A stretch of DNA of 64,000 bases from an uncultured Acetatifactor sp. (GCA_949840885.1 CATKYJ010000004.1:97341-161340); one strand, 5' to 3'; shown: positions 18,735 through 28,589, counted from the stretch's first letter. Program-made: numbers and translations. The notes: generated from the letters alone by a model not told the origin.

Positions 18735-19718
18735 TTAAAGCACATCCGCAAAATGGTTCTTCAGCCGCTTGAACACCGCCACCCCGATGCCGAACAGCAC
18801 CACAGTCACGATCCAGAAATACATGGTGGAAAAGAAGTCCTCAAAGAACCATTCCTTTCCATAGATGGCGCTGCGGTAGCCGTTCACGATGTACACCAGC
18901 GGATTCAGCTTCAGCAACATCACCCATCTCTTCGGCGCGTTGTCCAGGTTCCACAGGATGGGCGTGGCCCATATGCCGATCTGCAGCAGAATATTGATGA
19001 TCTGGGTCAGATCCTTGAAGAAGACCACGATGGAACAGGTGGTATAGCACAGCGCCAGCACAAAGATGAACAGGCAGATGCTGTAGTAGAGAATCTGCGT
19101 GGTATAGATCGTAGGGTAATAACCATAAAGGGCCGCCACAATAAACAGCACCGCCACAAAGAACACATGGATGAACGTGGCGGCGATGATCTTGATGATG
19201 GGCAGGATGCTGATCTTGAACACCACTTTTTTCACCAGATAATCGTATTCCCGCAGGGCATTGGTGCCATTGTTCAGTGCTTCGTTGAAATAGAACCAGG
19301 GCACCAGGCCAGCCGTCAAAAACAACACAAAGGGCACATCCTCCACCCCGCGCCCTGCCCCGCCCATGAGTTTGTCGAATACGATGTAGTACATGGCCAC
19401 GGTCACCACGGGCTGGGCCAAAGCCCAAAGCGCCCCCATGTAGGAGCCGGCATAGCGCTTCTTAAAGTCATTCTTTGCCAGCTTCCAGATCAGGTGCCTG
19501 CTCTGATACAGTTCCACCGGAATGGTGGTGAATTTCTCGTACCATCTGGCAAAGACCAGGCAGGCGATGAGGATCACTGCACAGGAGATGACCTTTTTGA
19601 GCAGCTCCTCCTTTGGATCCGCGGCAGGTCCTAAATTCTGATGGGTGATGATGATCAGAGCCATCAAAAACCCTGCCAGGGAAAACAGTAAAATCCCGCC
19701 TTTTTTACTTATTTTCAT
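18735..19718 (-). CDS. wzm: Polysaccharide ABC exporter, permease subunit (Wzm-type)
   Basis: A 327-residue integral membrane protein of the ABC-2 type. Two N-terminal spans (about 9-25 and 43-62) precede the usual core, which begins LYQSRHLIWKLAKNDFKKRYAGSYMG in two parts and contains GALWALAQP, a motif of O-antigen and teichoic-acid exporters. The two leading spans are additional to the standard ~260-residue Wzm. Its start overlaps the end of rfbC by 14 bases, and the ATPase gene follows after a 139-bp gap. With Wzt it should export an undecaprenyl-linked glycan. Confidence 0.92.
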   Translation of the reverse strand: MKISKKGGILLFSLAGFLMALIIITHQNLGPAADPKEELLKKVISCAVILIACLVFARWYEKFTTIPVELYQSRHLIWKLAKNDFKKRYAGSYMGALWALAQPVVTVAMYYIVFDKLMGGAGRGVEDVPFVLFLTAGLVPWFYFNEALNNGTNALREYDYLVKKVVFKISILPIIKIIAATFIHVFFVAVLFIVAALYGYYPTIYTTQILYYSICLFIFVLALCYTTCSIVVFFKDLTQIINILLQIGIWATPILWNLDNAPKRWVMLLKLNPLVYIVNGYRSAIYGKEWFFEDFFSTMYFWIVTVVLFGIGVAVFKRLKNHFADVL

Positions 19719-20274
19719 GCATCTGCCTCTTATAGTCCTCCAGGCCGCCCCAGCTGCGGTCCCTGTCGATCATCACAAGCTCCATCCCCTCCGGAATGGG
19801 CCATTCTATGCCGATGGCCGGGTCATTGTAGGCAATGCCGCCCTCGTCCCCGGGATGATAAAAATCGGTACATTTATAACAGAATTCCGCATAGTCCGAG
19901 AGCACCAGATACCCGTGGGCGAAATGCTTTGGCACAAAGAACTGTTTCTTGTTCTCCTCGGACAGCAGGACGCCGTACCACTTGCCAAAGGTAGGGGATC
20001 CCTCCCTGAGATCCACCGCCACATCGAACACCTCCCCGCGGATGGCCCGCACCAGCTTGTCCTGAGCGAACTGCTTCTGGAAGTGCAGGCCTCTTAATAC
20101 CCCCCGCCTGCCGGAGGACTGGTTGTCCTGCACGAACTCCTGGGGGATCCCCGCCTCCTTGTACGCCTGGTAATGATAGGATTCGTAAAAATAGCCCCTC
20201 TCATCCCCGAACACTGTGGGCGTGATGACTTTCAGCCCCTCTATCCCGCATGTCTCTACCTGAATCTTTCCCAT
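19705..20274 (-). CDS. rfbC: dTDP-4-dehydrorhamnose 3,5-epimerase
   Basis: A 189-residue cupin enzyme that epimerises C3 and C5 of dTDP-4-keto-6-deoxy-D-glucose. It has the family's GVLRGLHFQK (catalytic His), EVFDVAVDLREGSPTFG, FAHGYLVLSD and KCTDFYHPGDEGGI segments at normal length. It lies between a GH25 gene and wzm. The reductase RfbD that normally completes dTDP-L-rhamnose is not in the window, so either it is elsewhere or the epimerised keto-sugar goes to another enzyme. The next gene overlaps it by 14 bases. Confidence 0.95.
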   Translation of the reverse strand: MGKIQVETCGIEGLKVITPTVFGDERGYFYESYHYQAYKEAGIPQEFVQDNQSSGRRGVLRGLHFQKQFAQDKLVRAIRGEVFDVAVDLREGSPTFGKWYGVLLSEENKKQFFVPKHFAHGYLVLSDYAEFCYKCTDFYHPGDEGGIAYNDPAIGIEWPIPEGMELVMIDRDRSWGGLEDYKRQMHENK

Positions 20275-20303
20275 TTTTCGTCCCTCTCCTTCTCATGTCT
20301 TTC

Positions 20304-20375
20304 TATACTCACGACCGTTCAAATCTGCCGCCGGTTCATGATGCTTTCCGATGGTAAGCCTGGTGCCTTGGCATA
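20304..20375 (+). repeat. Palindromic repeat copy E2, arms partly decayed
   Basis: This copy sits in the 122-bp gap between the small GH25 gene and rfbC. It begins TATACTCACGACC and shares TGCCGCCGGTTCATGATGCT with E1 almost base for base, and the CCTTGGCA tail. The second arm reads GATGGTAAG, so the hairpin is weaker than in E1 or E3. Confidence 0.75.
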
Positions 20376-20396
20376 CTTTCACACCTGCCATTGTCC

Positions 20397-21686
20397 TCAC
20401 TGCGCCAGGTAGCTGACGTTCATGTCCACGTTCCCCTCAATGCCGTCCACTGCCCCTTTGGAGGTATACTGCCACATATGGTAATACCCCTGGTACAGCG
20501 GGGCGCTACGGTACTCTGCCAGCCAGATACAGTAATTCTCAAGCTTGCTTGTGTGCAGGTTGTTATTGTACCAGTTGCGGCTGGCGTAGACTCCTGCAGT
20601 GTAGCCCGCGTTGGCAATGGTGCGGCAGAAAGCCTCGCACACCAATGTCCTAGTCTCCACGTCCAGATTGTCTGCCCGGCCGTTCCCCCCTGCGCCCTCG
20701 GTATCGATGAACACCGGATATTTCAGGTCATACTCTTTGATCAGCTGCAGCACTGCGGAGGCCTCCTCCACGGCTTCCACCTCGTTCACCGCCTGGGTAA
20801 AGAAATAGACCCCCACCGGCATTCCGCTGGCGGCAGCGCCCCGCATGTTGGCTGCAAAGCAGGCATCCTCCACCAGGCTCCCTGTAGTGGAACCCCGGTA
20901 TCCCGCACGGATGATGGCGAACTCCACGCCTGCGTTCTTTACCCTGTCCCAGTCAATGCTGCCGTTCCATTTGGACACGTCAATGCCCACCCGGGAATTG
21001 GCGGTGGTCTTCTGAAGTTTCTGGATTTCCGTCCTATCCGCGTCCGCCACAGCGTCCGCCACAGCAGTGTCCTCCTCTGCTACATTGATGTCGTCCTCAG
21101 TCAAAAGCAGCAGGGAGATGTCCTCGATGGCCACATACTCAACCTTGTCCTTGACCCGCACTCTGGTCTCGTTTGCCGGCACCCGGTATCCCTCCATGGG
21201 CATCAGCTCCACATAATACTCCCCGGCCGCCAGGTCTCCGATATAGATGATGCCGTCCTTGTCCAGATCCTTATATTCTCCCAGCCCCTCCAGCTTTACG
21301 AAAAAACTCTCCCCGGTGACCAGCTCTCCCTGATTGTCCATAATCTGGATCCGCAGATCCTTTTCCACGGAAGTCACTACCATGGACAGCCTGGATGCAT
21401 TGTCCTTTGCCGCCTCCAATATGGGATTTACCTCGGGGTCAAAAAAGGCCTCGTCCTTTAAGAACGCGGATAAATCATTTCCGATCTGTCCGTTTACCAC
21501 GCCATTGTCTCCCGGATTCTCCCTGCTGCCCTGGGGCTCTTGCGTGCTTTCCGGGTAAGGCCCCGGCGTCCCCGCGGGCGGCTCGCCCCCTCCCAGTCCC
21601 TGGTTGGAGTACAGCACCAGCAGCGACACCAGCAGGATTATTCCCAAGGAGGCCAGAATGGCCTTTCTGCGCAGTTTAGAGTCCAT
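20397..21686 (-). CDS. Membrane-anchored GH25 muramidase
   Basis: A 429-residue protein with an N-terminal signal anchor (about residues 9-25), a Pro/Gly-rich linker, a transthyretin-like beta domain (about 100-185; [19 protein letters not shown]) and a GH25 catalytic domain from about 232 ([19 protein letters not shown] with the Asp-x-Glu pair, MWQYTSKG near the end). GH25 enzymes cut the MurNAc-GlcNAc bond of peptidoglycan. The architecture is a short version of the large protein at 23791-27129. Its start overlaps the end of rfbA by 11 bases, so it is translationally coupled with dTDP-sugar synthesis. It may open the wall for polymer passage, which is inference. Confidence 0.92.
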   Translation of the reverse strand: MDSKLRRKAILASLGIILLVSLLVLYSNQGLGGGEPPAGTPGPYPESTQEPQGSRENPGDNGVVNGQIGNDLSAFLKDEAFFDPEVNPILEAAKDNASRLSMVVTSVEKDLRIQIMDNQGELVTGESFFVKLEGLGEYKDLDKDGIIYIGDLAAGEYYVELMPMEGYRVPANETRVRVKDKVEYVAIEDISLLLLTEDDINVAEEDTAVADAVADADRTEIQKLQKTTANSRVGIDVSKWNGSIDWDRVKNAGVEFAIIRAGYRGSTTGSLVEDACFAANMRGAAASGMPVGVYFFTQAVNEVEAVEEASAVLQLIKEYDLKYPVFIDTEGAGGNGRADNLDVETRTLVCEAFCRTIANAGYTAGVYASRNWYNNNLHTSKLENYCIWLAEYRSAPLYQGYYHMWQYTSKGAVDGIEGNVDMNVSYLAQ

Positions 21687-22545
21687 TTGCTACCTCTACC
21701 AGATATTTTCCATAGTTTGTCTTCATCAGGGGCTCGGCCAGGGAAAGGAGCTGCTCCTTGTGGATGAAGCCTCTCTTGTAGGCAATCTCCTCGATACAGG
21801 AGATGTAAAGTCCCTGCCTCTTCTGGAAAGCCGCCACGAAATCCGCCGCATCTAAGAGCGAATCGTGATTCCCGGTATCCAGCCACGCGAAGCCCCTCCC
21901 CAGAGGCTCCACCATAAGCGTCCCCCGGCGCAGGTATTCATTGTTGACGCTGGTGATCTCCAGTTCCCCCCTGGCGGAAGGCTTTACCGCCCGGGCTATC
22001 TCCACTACATCATTGTCGTAAAAGTACAGGCCGGGCACCGCATAGTTGCTTTTGGGATTCTCCGGCTTCTCCTCAATGGAGAGCACTTTTCCGCTTTCAT
22101 CGAACTCCACCACCCCGTATTCCCTGGGGTCCCGGACATAGTACCCAAAGATGGTGGCTCCCTTTTCCCTGGACGCCGCTTCTTTCAGCACCCTGGAAAA
22201 GCTCTGTCCGTAGAAGATATTGTCCCCCAGCACCAGGGCCACTCTGTCGCCGCCTATGAAATCCGCCCCGATGAGAAAGCTTTCCGCCAGGCCGTTAGGA
22301 TGTTCCTGCACCGCGTAGGACAGCTCCATGCCAAGCTGATGGCCGTCCCCCAAAAGCTCCTCGAACACAGGCAGGTCTCTGGGGGTGGAGATGATCAGGA
22401 TCTCCCGGATGCCTGCCAGCATCAGCGTGGACATGGGATAATAGATCATGGGCTTGTCGTACACCGGCATGATTTGTTTGGAAACTGCTTTTGTCAGGGG
22501 ATACAGTCTGGTGCCGGATCCCCCCGCCAATATGATTCCTTTCAT
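21676..22545 (-). CDS. rfbA: Glucose-1-phosphate thymidylyltransferase
   Basis: A 289-residue nucleotidyltransferase that makes dTDP-glucose from dTTP and glucose-1-phosphate. The signature [17 protein letters not shown] and [11 protein letters not shown] are at the N terminus, with [12 protein letters not shown] and [20 protein letters not shown] further on; length is normal. It lies directly downstream of rfbB and overlaps the following GH25 gene. It supplies the substrate for RfbB and thus for RfbC and the WecE-type transaminase at 31849. Confidence 0.97.
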   Translation of the reverse strand: MKGIILAGGSGTRLYPLTKAVSKQIMPVYDKPMIYYPMSTLMLAGIREILIISTPRDLPVFEELLGDGHQLGMELSYAVQEHPNGLAESFLIGADFIGGDRVALVLGDNIFYGQSFSRVLKEAASREKGATIFGYYVRDPREYGVVEFDESGKVLSIEEKPENPKSNYAVPGLYFYDNDVVEIARAVKPSARGELEITSVNNEYLRRGTLMVEPLGRGFAWLDTGNHDSLLDAADFVAAFQKRQGLYISCIEEIAYKRGFIHKEQLLSLAEPLMKTNYGKYLVEVANGL

Positions 22546-22655
22546 AAATTCCTCCGTTCTTCTCCCGCGGCTGCCAGCGCCGCAGCCCGCGCATAATAAC
22601 GCGCCAAATGGGAACGATTGGATTCGTCCCCATTTTTTCTTCCTTTTTGTCTGTC

Positions 22656-23738
22656 CTACTTTTCGTACATATCAGTATAATATTTCTGATAGTCGCCGCT
22701 TGTCACATTTTTCATCCAGTCCTCATTCTGGAAGAACCACTCTATGGTCTTTCTGATGCCCTCTTTGAACATGGTCTCCGGATACCACCCGATCTGAGCC
22801 TTGATCTTGTCCGGCGCAATGGCGTATCTGCGGTCATGGCCTTTTCGATCCTCCACATAGGTGATCAGATCCGTGGTCACATGCGCCTTTCTGGGGTCAT
22901 CGTCCGCAAGCATCTCCTGCAGGGTCTCTATGATGATATGGATGATCTCTATGTTGCGCTTCTCGTTGTGGCCGCCTATGTTGTAAGTCTGAAACAGCTC
23001 TCCCTGTTCCTGAACCATGTCTATGGCCTTGGCGTGGTCTTCCACATAGAGCCAGTCCCTGACATTCTTTCCGTCTCCGTACACGGGAAGCTTCTTTCCC
23101 TGGAGACAGTTGTTGATGATCAAAGGAATCAGCTTTTCCGGGAACTGGTAGGGGCCGTAGTTGTTGGAGCAGTTGGTGATGTTGGCCGGGAAGCGGTATG
23201 TGTCCATGTAGGACTTCACCAGCATGTCCGCCCCGGCCTTGCTGGCGGAATAAGGGCTGTGGGGAGCGTAGGGCGTGGTCTCATAGAAGAACGCCTCGTC
23301 ATCATCCGGCAGAGAACCGTACACCTCGTCCGTGGACACATGCAGGAACTTCTTGCCCTGCCTGAACGTGCCGTCCGGCAGCTCCCAGGCCGCCTTGGCA
23401 CAGTTGAGCATGACCGCAGTGCCCAGCACATTGGTCCGCACGAACACCTCCGGATTGCGGATGCTCCTGTCCACATGGCTCTCCGCCGCAAAGTGAACCA
23501 CACGGTCTATGTCGTTCTCGGCGAATATCCGGGAGATGGCCTCCTTGTCGCAGATATCCGCTTTCACGAAAGTGTAGTTCGGATTGCCCTCCAGGCTTTT
23601 GAGATTCTCCAGATTGCCTGCGTAGGTCAAGGCGTCCACATTGATGATGCGGATGTCGCTGCCGTATTTCCGGAACATGTAATGGATATAATTGGAGCCG
23701 ATGAATCCGGCGCCTCCTGTCACAAGATAAGTGCGCAT
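22656..23738 (-). CDS. rfbB: dTDP-glucose 4,6-dehydratase
   Basis: A 360-residue short-chain dehydrogenase/reductase. It has the NAD-binding [14 protein letters not shown] at the N terminus, [11 protein letters not shown] with the catalytic Asp-Glu, and [11 protein letters not shown] with Tyr and Lys. It converts dTDP-glucose to dTDP-4-keto-6-deoxyglucose. The ATG at 23738 (MRTYLVTGG) has AAGGAGAG upstream and is preferred to an earlier in-frame ATG at 23801, which would overlap the previous gene. It follows the large GH25 gene by 52 bases. Confidence 0.97.
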   Translation of the reverse strand: MRTYLVTGGAGFIGSNYIHYMFRKYGSDIRIINVDALTYAGNLENLKSLEGNPNYTFVKADICDKEAISRIFAENDIDRVVHFAAESHVDRSIRNPEVFVRTNVLGTAVMLNCAKAAWELPDGTFRQGKKFLHVSTDEVYGSLPDDDEAFFYETTPYAPHSPYSASKAGADMLVKSYMDTYRFPANITNCSNNYGPYQFPEKLIPLIINNCLQGKKLPVYGDGKNVRDWLYVEDHAKAIDMVQEQGELFQTYNIGGHNEKRNIEIIHIIIETLQEMLADDDPRKAHVTTDLITYVEDRKGHDRRYAIAPDKIKAQIGWYPETMFKEGIRKTIEWFFQNEDWMKNVTSGDYQKYYTDMYEK

Positions 23739-23790
23739 TTTTCTCTCCTTCCTGTAAGTGAATCTGGTATTAGTATGGCCTGTTTCCCGC

Positions 23791-26700
23791 TTAATAGCCA
23801 AGGTAGCTGATATTCATGTCCACATTGCCGACTATGCCGTTTACGCTGCCGGTGGATCTGTACTGCCACAGGTCGTATCTGCTGGCATAAGTGGGAGCCG
23901 CGGCGTACTGGGCCATCCATATTTTGTAGGCGCTAAGGGCGCTTACGTCCATCTTGGTCTCCAGCCAGTTTTTGTTGGAGTAGACGCCTGCGGTATAGCC
24001 CGCATTCTGGATGGTCTGGCAGAATGCCTTGCAGACCGCCGTCCTGGTCTGGTTGTCGATCTTATCTCCACGGCCGCCGCTGGACTCCACGTCCAGGAAC
24101 ACGGGATATGAGATCTTGTAGTTCCGGATCTGATCCAGCACCATGGAGGCTTCCTCCACGGCCTCGATCTCGTCAACGGCCTGGGAGTAGAAGTACACGC
24201 CCACTTTCAGCCCGGCGGCATTGGCGCCCTGGATGTTCTCCGCGAATCTGGGATCCACGATCAGCTTCCCCTCTGTGGAACCTCTGTAGCCGCAGCGTAT
24301 AATCACATAGGAGATGCCGGAATTCTTCACGCCGTTCCAGTCGATCTTGCCGTTCCATTTAGACACATCTATGCCTACGGTGCCGCTGCCCACCACCATG
24401 GAGCCGTCGCTGGCAAAATTGTACTTTGCCCCCTGGATGACCTGCTCCCCGGTGACTTTCTTACCCTCTGCCGTATAGTAGTATACCTTTCCGTCAATGG
24501 TCTGCCAGCCGGTGTATGTAGCGTCCGATTTCACATAGAAAGCAGATGCCGTGTAATAGTCGGCGTTTGTGGCCTCCCTGTATTCATTGTTCTCCAGCAC
24601 ATAGATCTGCTGTCCCTTTACATCCTTTAAGAGCGTTCCTGTATCCTCTTTGGGATTCTTTCTTACCGTCACGGCGCAGGTGGCGGTAACGGTCTCCATC
24701 CCCTCGGTATAGCTTATGGTAATCACGGCGCTGCCCTCTGCCACGCCGGTGACAGTGACCACATTGCCATTTGCGCTGACCGCAGCCTTTCCCGCGTCCG
24801 AGGTGGTCGCCACCACCTGCACCGGCTGCAGCGCATTGATCACTGTAGCGGTAATGTTTACCGGATTCTGGGCGTATATGGTTATGGCGTTTTTGTCCAG
24901 GCGGATGTCCATGCTGTCCTTTATGGTCACCACTATCACGGCTGAACCTGCGGTCTCGGGCTTCCCGTCCTTATAGTTGGCCGTCACGATGAGATTGGCC
25001 GTACCTACAGCCTTGCCCTGTATCGTGATGTCGCCTGTGGTCTGATTTATGGTCGCCGTTGCCACTGCCGCATTGTCCGAACTGATGATGAACTCCACTG
25101 TGCTGCCCTGAGGGAAGCCTGTGACGGCAGCGATAGCCGCCATTGTCCCTCCCACGCTTCCTGTCATGGCGTTCTGGTTCACTGTCACGCTTAAGGGGCC
25201 CGGGGTGGGAGTCGGGGTCGGGGTCTCTGTCGGAGGCGGCGTTGGTGTCTCCGTCGGAGGCGGCGTTGGCGTCTCCGTTGGAGGCGGTGTTGGCGTCTCC
25301 GTCGGAGGCGGTGTTGGCGTCTCTGTCGGAGGCGGCGTTGGCGTCTCTGTCGGAGGTGGCGTTGGCTGTTCCGTTGCCGGCGGCGTAGTGGCAGGCGTAT
25401 CCGTAGGCGGTGCCTCGGTTGTCGGCTGCGTGGCATCTGGTGTATCTGTTGACGGCCCGGTTGATGGCTGGACGGCATCCGTTGGAGCCGACGTGCCCGC
25501 TTCCCTTTCAGCTCCTGTGCTTTCAGTTCTCGCCTGGTTCTCCACCGGCAATACGGCCCCAGCCGCATTCTCCGCCTCCGATGACGAAGCCGTCATGCCG
25601 GCTTCCGGCGTTCCGCTCACATTCCCGGTCACCTGCAAAAAGCGCCTCCCCAGCGCCAGCGTCAGGGGATCCTGGATAGTGCTCTTCTCCACCTGCTCGT
25701 ACGCCGTGGCAATGACCTTGCTTTCCACCCAGGCCACCGTGTCCTGCAGGCTGGACTCCACCACCACCTCATTCTTCTTGGTGTCCTCTTTCTTGGTGTT
25801 GACCTCGCTCTCCTGCTTGACTTCATTGGCCACGTCCACTTTCTTGTAGACGATTTCTTTCTTCACCTCCACGGACTGGCTGTCCAGTGAGAGGGTATAG
25901 CCCGCATACTTGGCATCCGTCAGGGACTCCATGGCCACCTTATAGGTGCCGGGCGCAATGTCCTTTTTGTAGATGATTCCATCCATGTCGTCATCCGACC
26001 AGATGACGGTCTTGCCGTCCGGATCCGTCACGGTGACGGAAAAAGGCACGTTCGGCACCAGTTTGTCCGTCTTCTTGTTGACGAACTTGATCTTCAGGTC
26101 TTTTTGAATAGAAGTAAAGCTGGGCAGCACGGACACCTGCCTCTCATAGCCGCTCTCCTCGTAGCCCGGCTTCTGCGTGGGCTCGGGCTCCTGCTGCTCC
26201 TGATCTATGACAGTGGACGCTGCCTGTTTTTCCCTCTGGGCATCCGCCACGGCCATAAGCCCTTTCTCGCCGATCATGGTGATGCCGTCCAGCTGCTTCC
26301 CCACATTTTTGAAGTCGTCCACCTGCTTTTCCATGGTTCTTGATCCGATGAATACGCAGGCCGTCAACACCGCCAGCACCAGGACTCCCGCGCCGGTAAA
26401 CGCCATGATCTTATCCATGGTGTCCATTTTGCCAAAGGCCTTTCCGATTTTGGCAAGAAGCCCCTGTTTGGGCTGCTTTTTTCCTCTGCTCCCGCTTCCC
26501 CTTAAAGGACGTTCCATGTAAGGAGACGCTTTTCCCTCTTCCTCGCAGTAAGGCTCCTCCATGTCATATTCATCGGAGAATTCCTCCTCATACAACGCCT
26601 CCCCCGCTTCGTATGCCTCTTCCGGCCCGTCAGGCCCATAGCCGTCCCCAGGGTCATAGTATTCCTCTCCGTATGGTGCTCTTGCTTTCCCGGCAGCACC

Positions 26701-27129
26701 ATAATCCTCTTCTTCGTAATAATACGCGTCTTCTTCCGCGGCATCCTCTGTATAATACGCGTCCTCTTCCGCGGCGTCCTCTGTGTAATACGCGTCCTCT
26801 TCCGCGCCATCCTCTGTGTAATACGCGTCCTCTTCCGCGGCGCCCTTTGTAAAATACGCGTCCTCTTCCGCGGCGTCCTCTGTATAATACGCGTTCTCTT
26901 CTGCGGCATCCTTTGTAAAATACGCATCCTCTGTCCAGCCGCCGTCTTCCTCTATCTCATCCGCTTCCCCGCAGAATTCCTCTTCCTCTTCCAAATACCT
27001 GTCCCCGTCTCCCTCTTCCAGATACTCGTCCCCGGAATCCTCCTCCGCGCTGTCCCAGTCGTAATCATTCTCATCATATTCCGCCCATCTGCGGGCCTCT
27101 TTCTCAGAACGACCGTTTAACTTCTTCAT
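23791..27129 (-). CDS. Giant membrane-anchored GH25 muramidase with acidic cytoplasmic repeats
   Basis: A 1112-residue protein. Residues 1-220 are strongly acidic and would be cytoplasmic; they include about seven 11-residue repeats (EEDAYYTEDAA type). A membrane span at about 241-262 follows, then a transthyretin-like domain (about 336-410), a Thr/Pro spacer with about six copies of PPPTETPT (near 587-640), Ig-like domains (about 646-826), a cell-wall-binding-like repeat (about 836-906) and a GH25 domain from about 913 ([27 protein letters not shown]). The start at 27129 is chosen because GGAGAGG lies 9 bases upstream and a promoter occupies the longer reading frame. It is first in the rfb/exporter unit. 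A morphogenetic or wall-opening role tied to export is inferred. Confidence 0.88.
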   Translation of the reverse strand: MKKLNGRSEKEARRWAEYDENDYDWDSAEEDSGDEYLEEGDGDRYLEEEEEFCGEADEIEEDGGWTEDAYFTKDAAEENAYYTEDAAEEDAYFTKGAAEEDAYYTEDGAEEDAYYTEDAAEEDAYYTEDAAEEDAYYYEEEDYGAAGKARAPYGEEYYDPGDGYGPDGPEEAYEAGEALYEEEFSDEYDMEEPYCEEEGKASPYMERPLRGSGSRGKKQPKQGLLAKIGKAFGKMDTMDKIMAFTGAGVLVLAVLTACVFIGSRTMEKQVDDFKNVGKQLDGITMIGEKGLMAVADAQREKQAASTVIDQEQQEPEPTQKPGYEESGYERQVSVLPSFTSIQKDLKIKFVNKKTDKLVPNVPFSVTVTDPDGKTVIWSDDDMDGIIYKKDIAPGTYKVAMESLTDAKYAGYTLSLDSQSVEVKKEIVYKKVDVANEVKQESEVNTKKEDTKKNEVVVESSLQDTVAWVESKVIATAYEQVEKSTIQDPLTLALGRRFLQVTGNVSGTPEAGMTASSSEAENAAGAVLPVENQARTESTGAEREAGTSAPTDAVQPSTGPSTDTPDATQPTTEAPPTDTPATTPPATEQPTPPPTETPTPPPTETPTPPPTETPTPPPTETPTPPPTETPTPPPTETPTPTPTPGPLSVTVNQNAMTGSVGGTMAAIAAVTGFPQGSTVEFIISSDNAAVATATINQTTGDITIQGKAVGTANLIVTANYKDGKPETAGSAVIVVTIKDSMDIRLDKNAITIYAQNPVNITATVINALQPVQVVATTSDAGKAAVSANGNVVTVTGVAEGSAVITISYTEGMETVTATCAVTVRKNPKEDTGTLLKDVKGQQIYVLENNEYREATNADYYTASAFYVKSDATYTGWQTIDGKVYYYTAEGKKVTGEQVIQGAKYNFASDGSMVVGSGTVGIDVSKWNGKIDWNGVKNSGISYVIIRCGYRGSTEGKLIVDPRFAENIQGANAAGLKVGVYFYSQAVDEIEAVEEASMVLDQIRNYKISYPVFLDVESSGGRGDKIDNQTRTAVCKAFCQTIQNAGYTAGVYSNKNWLETKMDVSALSAYKIWMAQYAAAPTYASRYDLWQYRSTGSVNGIVGNVDMNISYLGY
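25208..25368 (-). repeat. 24-bp tandem repeats encoding a Thr/Pro spacer
   Basis: Six to seven near-identical 24-bp units encode PPPTETPT in the large GH25 protein. They form the extended wall-spanning spacer between the anchor and the Ig-like domains. Copy number is likely to vary between strains. Confidence 0.85.
26705..26935 (-). repeat. 33-bp tandem repeats encoding acidic 11-residue units
   Basis: About seven imperfect 33-bp units (core TACGCGTCCTCTTCCGCGG on the plus strand) encode EEDAYYTEDAA-like repeats in the N-terminal, presumably cytoplasmic, part of the large GH25 protein. Units differ mainly at the YYTE/YFTK positions. Confidence 0.85.
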
Positions 27130-27174
27130 CAATAACATCCTCTCCAAACCCAGAAAACGTAATAAGTCTGTAAC

Positions 27175-27203
27175 AGTATAGCATCCTTTCCATGCTTCTT
27201 CAA
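27175..27203 (-). promoter_or_regulatory. Promoter for the GH25-rfb-exporter unit
   Basis: TTGAAG (27203-27198), a 17-bp spacer and TATACT (27180-27175) on the minus strand. The predicted start site is about 39 bases upstream of the ATG at 27129. The promoter lies inside the longer reading frame and so argues against the earlier start. It is the only good candidate ahead of the gene run down to 8181. Confidence 0.6.
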
Positions 27204-27270
27204 GTAACAATCCCATTTCTTCATAATTTCTTAAAATCTGTTAAAAAGTTTTAAAGTAAAGTAAATAATA

Positions 27271-27299
27271 TAGACTTTCCACTCCCATAATAGTACAAT
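27271..27299 (+). promoter_or_regulatory. Promoter for the plus-strand SGNH-like gene
   Basis: TAGACT, a 17-bp spacer and TACAAT on the plus strand, about 30 bases before the ATG at 27330, which also has GGAG at 7 bases. It is divergent to the GH25 promoter; the two lie about 70 bp apart in a very AT-rich stretch, so a shared regulator is possible. Confidence 0.5.
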
Positions 27300-27329
27300 A
27301 AAAGGCAAATCAGGAAATGGAGCATCTCT

Positions 27330-28490
27330 ATGAAAAATATAAAAAATGTTTCGAATGGCCCAAAGCAGCCCACAAAAATACCGGAACTGGATGTCATAGA
27401 CCTTGAAAAAGACATGGACGTTCCCTCGGATGCCGCCGAATCCCAAGAGGCTGACCCAAAAGAGGAGCCCCCGAAGCGCAGTTTTTTATCCCGCCTCAAT
27501 ATCCATATCGTGCTCCTGGTAGTGGTGGTGCTCTTCGTGGCCGGGATTATATATAAAGTCGTGAACTTCGGAGTACGCGTAGATCTGGACGAAATCTTTG
27601 CAGACGGTCCCGGCGAATACAGCGACAGCTACGACATGATCCTGCCCCTTTTGGACGAATCCCAGAATCCCATCTACAAGGACTACAGCCAGGGTTCCAC
27701 CATTCTGGCCTTTGGGAATGCCCCTTTTGCGGACGATAGGGGTTCCAAAGATAATCTGGTAAGCCTCATGGAAAAAGAGACAGGCGCCACCATCTATAAT
27801 TGCTCCATCGCAGGAAGCTTTCTTGCCACGGACGTACAGCAGCTTGATGTGGAAAACCACCCCTGGGACTTCTTCAATGCATACTGGCTCTGCCACGTTG
27901 CCTTAGGCAATCAGGAGGTTCGCGACGGTTATCTGCAGGCGCTGGAAATATTGGGAGGAGAGGCCCCCTCGGAGGCTAAGGAAGTATACGACATCCTTAC
28001 CTCCATTGACATAACGGCCGTAGACGCTATCGTAGTCATGTATGACGGCAGCGACTACCTGGCTGCCCGCGACATGTACGATCCCAATAATCCCGCAAAT
28101 ATTGCCACCTTTGCCGGCAATACGGAGGCTATTATCGAATTGGTCAATTATTATGCCCCCAATGTGCGCATCATCGTCATGTCCCCCACCTATGCCTTTG
28201 GCGTCAATGAGAAAGGGGAGTATGTCAGCAGCGACATTTATAAGCCCGAAAATCAGGATGTCCTCAGCATCTATGCCATCCTGCAGTATACCTCCTGCGT
28301 TTCCAGAAGCACCACCTTTGTGGACAATATCTATACCACTTTCAACGAGGATACTGCAAAGAAATATCTGAAAGACAATGTACATCTGAATCAGAAAGGC
28401 AGAGAAAGGGTGGCTGAACGCTTTGCCTACGCGCTCAACTATTACAGCGACCGCGCGCAGGAGTCCTCAGATTCCTCCCAGCCGGACTAA
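27330..28490 (+). CDS. Membrane-anchored SGNH-fold protein lacking the usual nucleophile
   Basis: A 386-residue protein with an acidic/basic cytoplasmic tail, a single span at about 58-77 and an external SGNH-like domain. Block V is normal (DNVHLNQKG, Asp349 and His352). At block I the expected FGDS reads FGNAPF (residues 128-133), so Asn replaces Asp and Ala replaces the catalytic Ser. Two related proteins here (35657-36499 and 47915-49381) have normal GDS motifs. It may therefore be a binding protein or regulator rather than an esterase. It is one of only two plus-strand genes, divergent from the GH25/rfb unit. Confidence 0.75.
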   Translation: MKNIKNVSNGPKQPTKIPELDVIDLEKDMDVPSDAAESQEADPKEEPPKRSFLSRLNIHIVLLVVVVLFVAGIIYKVVNFGVRVDLDEIFADGPGEYSDSYDMILPLLDESQNPIYKDYSQGSTILAFGNAPFADDRGSKDNLVSLMEKETGATIYNCSIAGSFLATDVQQLDVENHPWDFFNAYWLCHVALGNQEVRDGYLQALEILGGEAPSEAKEVYDILTSIDITAVDAIVVMYDGSDYLAARDMYDPNNPANIATFAGNTEAIIELVNYYAPNVRIIVMSPTYAFGVNEKGEYVSSDIYKPENQDVLSIYAILQYTSCVSRSTTFVDNIYTTFNEDTAKKYLKDNVHLNQKGRERVAERFAYALNYYSDRAQESSDSSQPD

Positions 28491-28589
28491 GGAGGAGGCA
28501 TCTGAACCGGAGTGCCCACGCGGCAGTCGCATATTCTATGACTTTAATGTGCATACAAGCATGCCCGCTTGGCTCGTCGCTTGCAGGAA

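Noticed and set aside
25121..25849. Regular short repeats that could suggest a CRISPR array or a Gly/Val-rich protein
   Set aside because: The repeats have a 24-bp period with no unique spacers and encode the PPPTETPT spacer of the GH25 protein on the minus strand.
23791..27129. GH25 genes as remnants of a prophage lysis module
   Set aside because: No holin, tail or integrase genes are present; both proteins have a membrane anchor and wall-spanning domains and are interleaved with rfb genes.
27175..27216. Start of the large GH25 gene at 27216
   Set aside because: This region contains a promoter match and no ribosome site. The ATG at 27129 has GGAGAGG at good spacing.
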